Of a stretch of 6,028 nucleotides of DNA, positions 5,216 to 6,028 are shown piece after piece; the first letter of the stretch is position 1, and each line of letters starts with the position of its first letter. The notes under the pieces are model-generated. The model ran no database searches, was not told the origin of the DNA, and saw only the letters and a program-made list of their open reading frames with translations. The translations under genes were made by a program, and so were the position numbers. This DNA is from Verrucomicrobiota bacterium (GTDB taxonomy: Bacteria > Verrucomicrobiota > Verrucomicrobiia > Chthoniobacterales > UBA10450): NCBI GenBank assembly GCA_003218525.1, contig QHNU01000116.1, positions 1-6,028 on the forward strand, written 5' to 3'.

Positions 5216-6028
5216 TTAAGGTTTGAGTGCTGAAGCGAGGATCTGGTCGAAGCGCGGATCCTTGCGGATCGGGTCCCATTCCCAGCGATACTTCAGATCA
5301 TTTACAGTGATGCTGTAATCAACGCTGTCCACCGCGCCTGGCGTTTTGAGCAAACGTTCAATCAGTGGAAAAGCGAGTTCTTTCTCGCCGACGCGGACGT
5401 AAATGAGCGCCAGATAGGAATTCATGATCGCACCATCGACAGCGTCTTTCGATTCCGGTTTTAGCTCAACCGCCCTACGCCCTTCGCGAATCGCATCTTC
5501 TTTGCGACCCATGAAGGCATAGAGCCACCCGAGATTCGCGTGCCGGTCGGCGCTGGCCGGCGCTTCTCTCACCGCGCTTTCGAAAGCAGGCCGAGCCGCG
5601 GCGAATAGTTTTTGCGCATTACCAGAATCACCTTGCGCGAACAGGATCAACGCTTGCAAAAAGCCTTTGGGTGTTGCACCGGCGTTTGTGTAGGAAAATT
5701 CCGTCAGCGGCGAAGAATCGAGAACGCGTCTCGCTTCCGCGTAATCGCGATTAATCATCGCGACCTCCCATCTTACCGACGTGATAACGCCATCGGGATC
5801 GGTCGCTGCGGGGATTCCACTCACGAGCGATTTCAAGAGAGCGGTGTTGCCCTTCCACCAAAAATCGACGTAGCCACTTTGAATCTTGGCGACGAGAGAG
5901 GCTGGCGCCATGGCGCGGAAACGTTCGGCCACCCGTGAAGCTTCCGGCCAGCGACGCATGGCCGTATTCGTGAAGAGGACATTACGCGCGATATTCGGGT
6001 TCTGCGGATCGATTTTTTGCGCTGTTTC
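5216..6028 (-). CDS. TPR-repeat protein, C-terminal part (5' end outside window)
   Basis: The frame is open from the right edge to a TAA at 5218-5216, giving 270 visible residues. The ATG at 5959 is internal: the 23 codons before it (TAQKIDPQNPNIARNVLF and flanks) continue the same helical-repeat pattern, so the gene starts beyond the window. The segments are TPR-like, clearest at visible residues about 159-193 (HANLGWLYAFMGRKEDAIREG), shown as HANLGWLYAF and RKEDAIREGRRAVELKP, followed by another helical pair with YLALIYVRVGEKELAFPLI. The end, WEWDPIRKDPRFDQIL, carries the same DP-x-R-x-DPRF motif as the neighbouring cyclase protein. In known proteins with this tail the missing front is often a protein kinase, winged-helix or cyclase head plus a TolB-like domain; which one applies here cannot be seen. 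It is on the same strand as the split cyclase and 114 nt upstream of it, with no strong terminator between them. Confidence 0.85.
   Translation of the reverse strand, partial: ETAQKIDPQNPNIARNVLFTNTAMRRWPEASRVAERFRAMAPASLVAKIQSGYVDFWWKGNTALLKSLVSGIPAATDPDGVITSVRWEVAMINRDYAEARRVLDSSPLTEFSYTNAGATPKGFLQALILFAQGDSGNAQKLFAAARPAFESAVREAPASADRHANLGWLYAFMGRKEDAIREGRRAVELKPESKDAVDGAIMNSYLALIYVRVGEKELAFPLIERLLKTPGAVDSVDYSITVNDLKYRWEWDPIRKDPRFDQILASALKP

Noticed and set aside
5204..5218. TAACGA-CGC-TCGTTA hairpin at the end of the partial TPR gene as a terminator
   Set aside because: The 6-bp stem is AT-rich, overlaps the stop codon and has no following U-tract, so it is too weak to call.

Overview
The window looks like moderately GC-rich chromosomal DNA from a free-living Gram-negative bacterium. 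The split cyclase on the right belongs to a subfamily (heads of the type GHVLFIDIVGYSKLL with AGAGINVAQRVMDCGDAGH) that I associate from memory with soil Verrucomicrobiota and relatives. That taxonomic guess is inference only. No mobile element, RNA gene or CRISPR array was seen.

Layout. (1) Positions 1-850, minus strand: a two-gene unit. The upstream gene (850-557) encodes a 97-residue single-span membrane protein of unknown function. The downstream gene (466 to beyond base 1) encodes a putatively exported DJ-1/PfpI-family protein whose signal-like N-terminus and PfpI domain lie in different frames. Both genes start with the codons for MNERTNT, and each has a 35-bp inverted repeat exactly 26 nt before its ATG. 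(2) Positions 851-1185: a divergent intergenic region. (3) Positions 1186-3063, plus strand: an intact class III nucleotidyl cyclase fused to a TolB-like domain and TPR repeats, with a complete adenylyl-cyclase residue set. (4) Positions 3084-5101, minus strand and tail-to-tail with the previous gene: a second cyclase/TolB-like/TPR protein. Its cyclase domain is split into two overlapping ORFs by an apparent one-base loss in a G run. (5) Positions 5216-6028, minus strand: the C-terminal part of a third TPR protein, running off the right edge.

The right two thirds is therefore a cluster of signalling proteins built on the same plan: a sensory or catalytic head, then a TolB-like module, then TPR repeats. 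The two cyclases have different active-site signatures, so they may not make the same product. The least explained signals are the duplicated inverted-repeat leader at 493-527 and 877-911 and the two single-base frame breaks. Both breaks fall in short homopolymers, so sequencing or assembly error has to be excluded before calling either gene dead.
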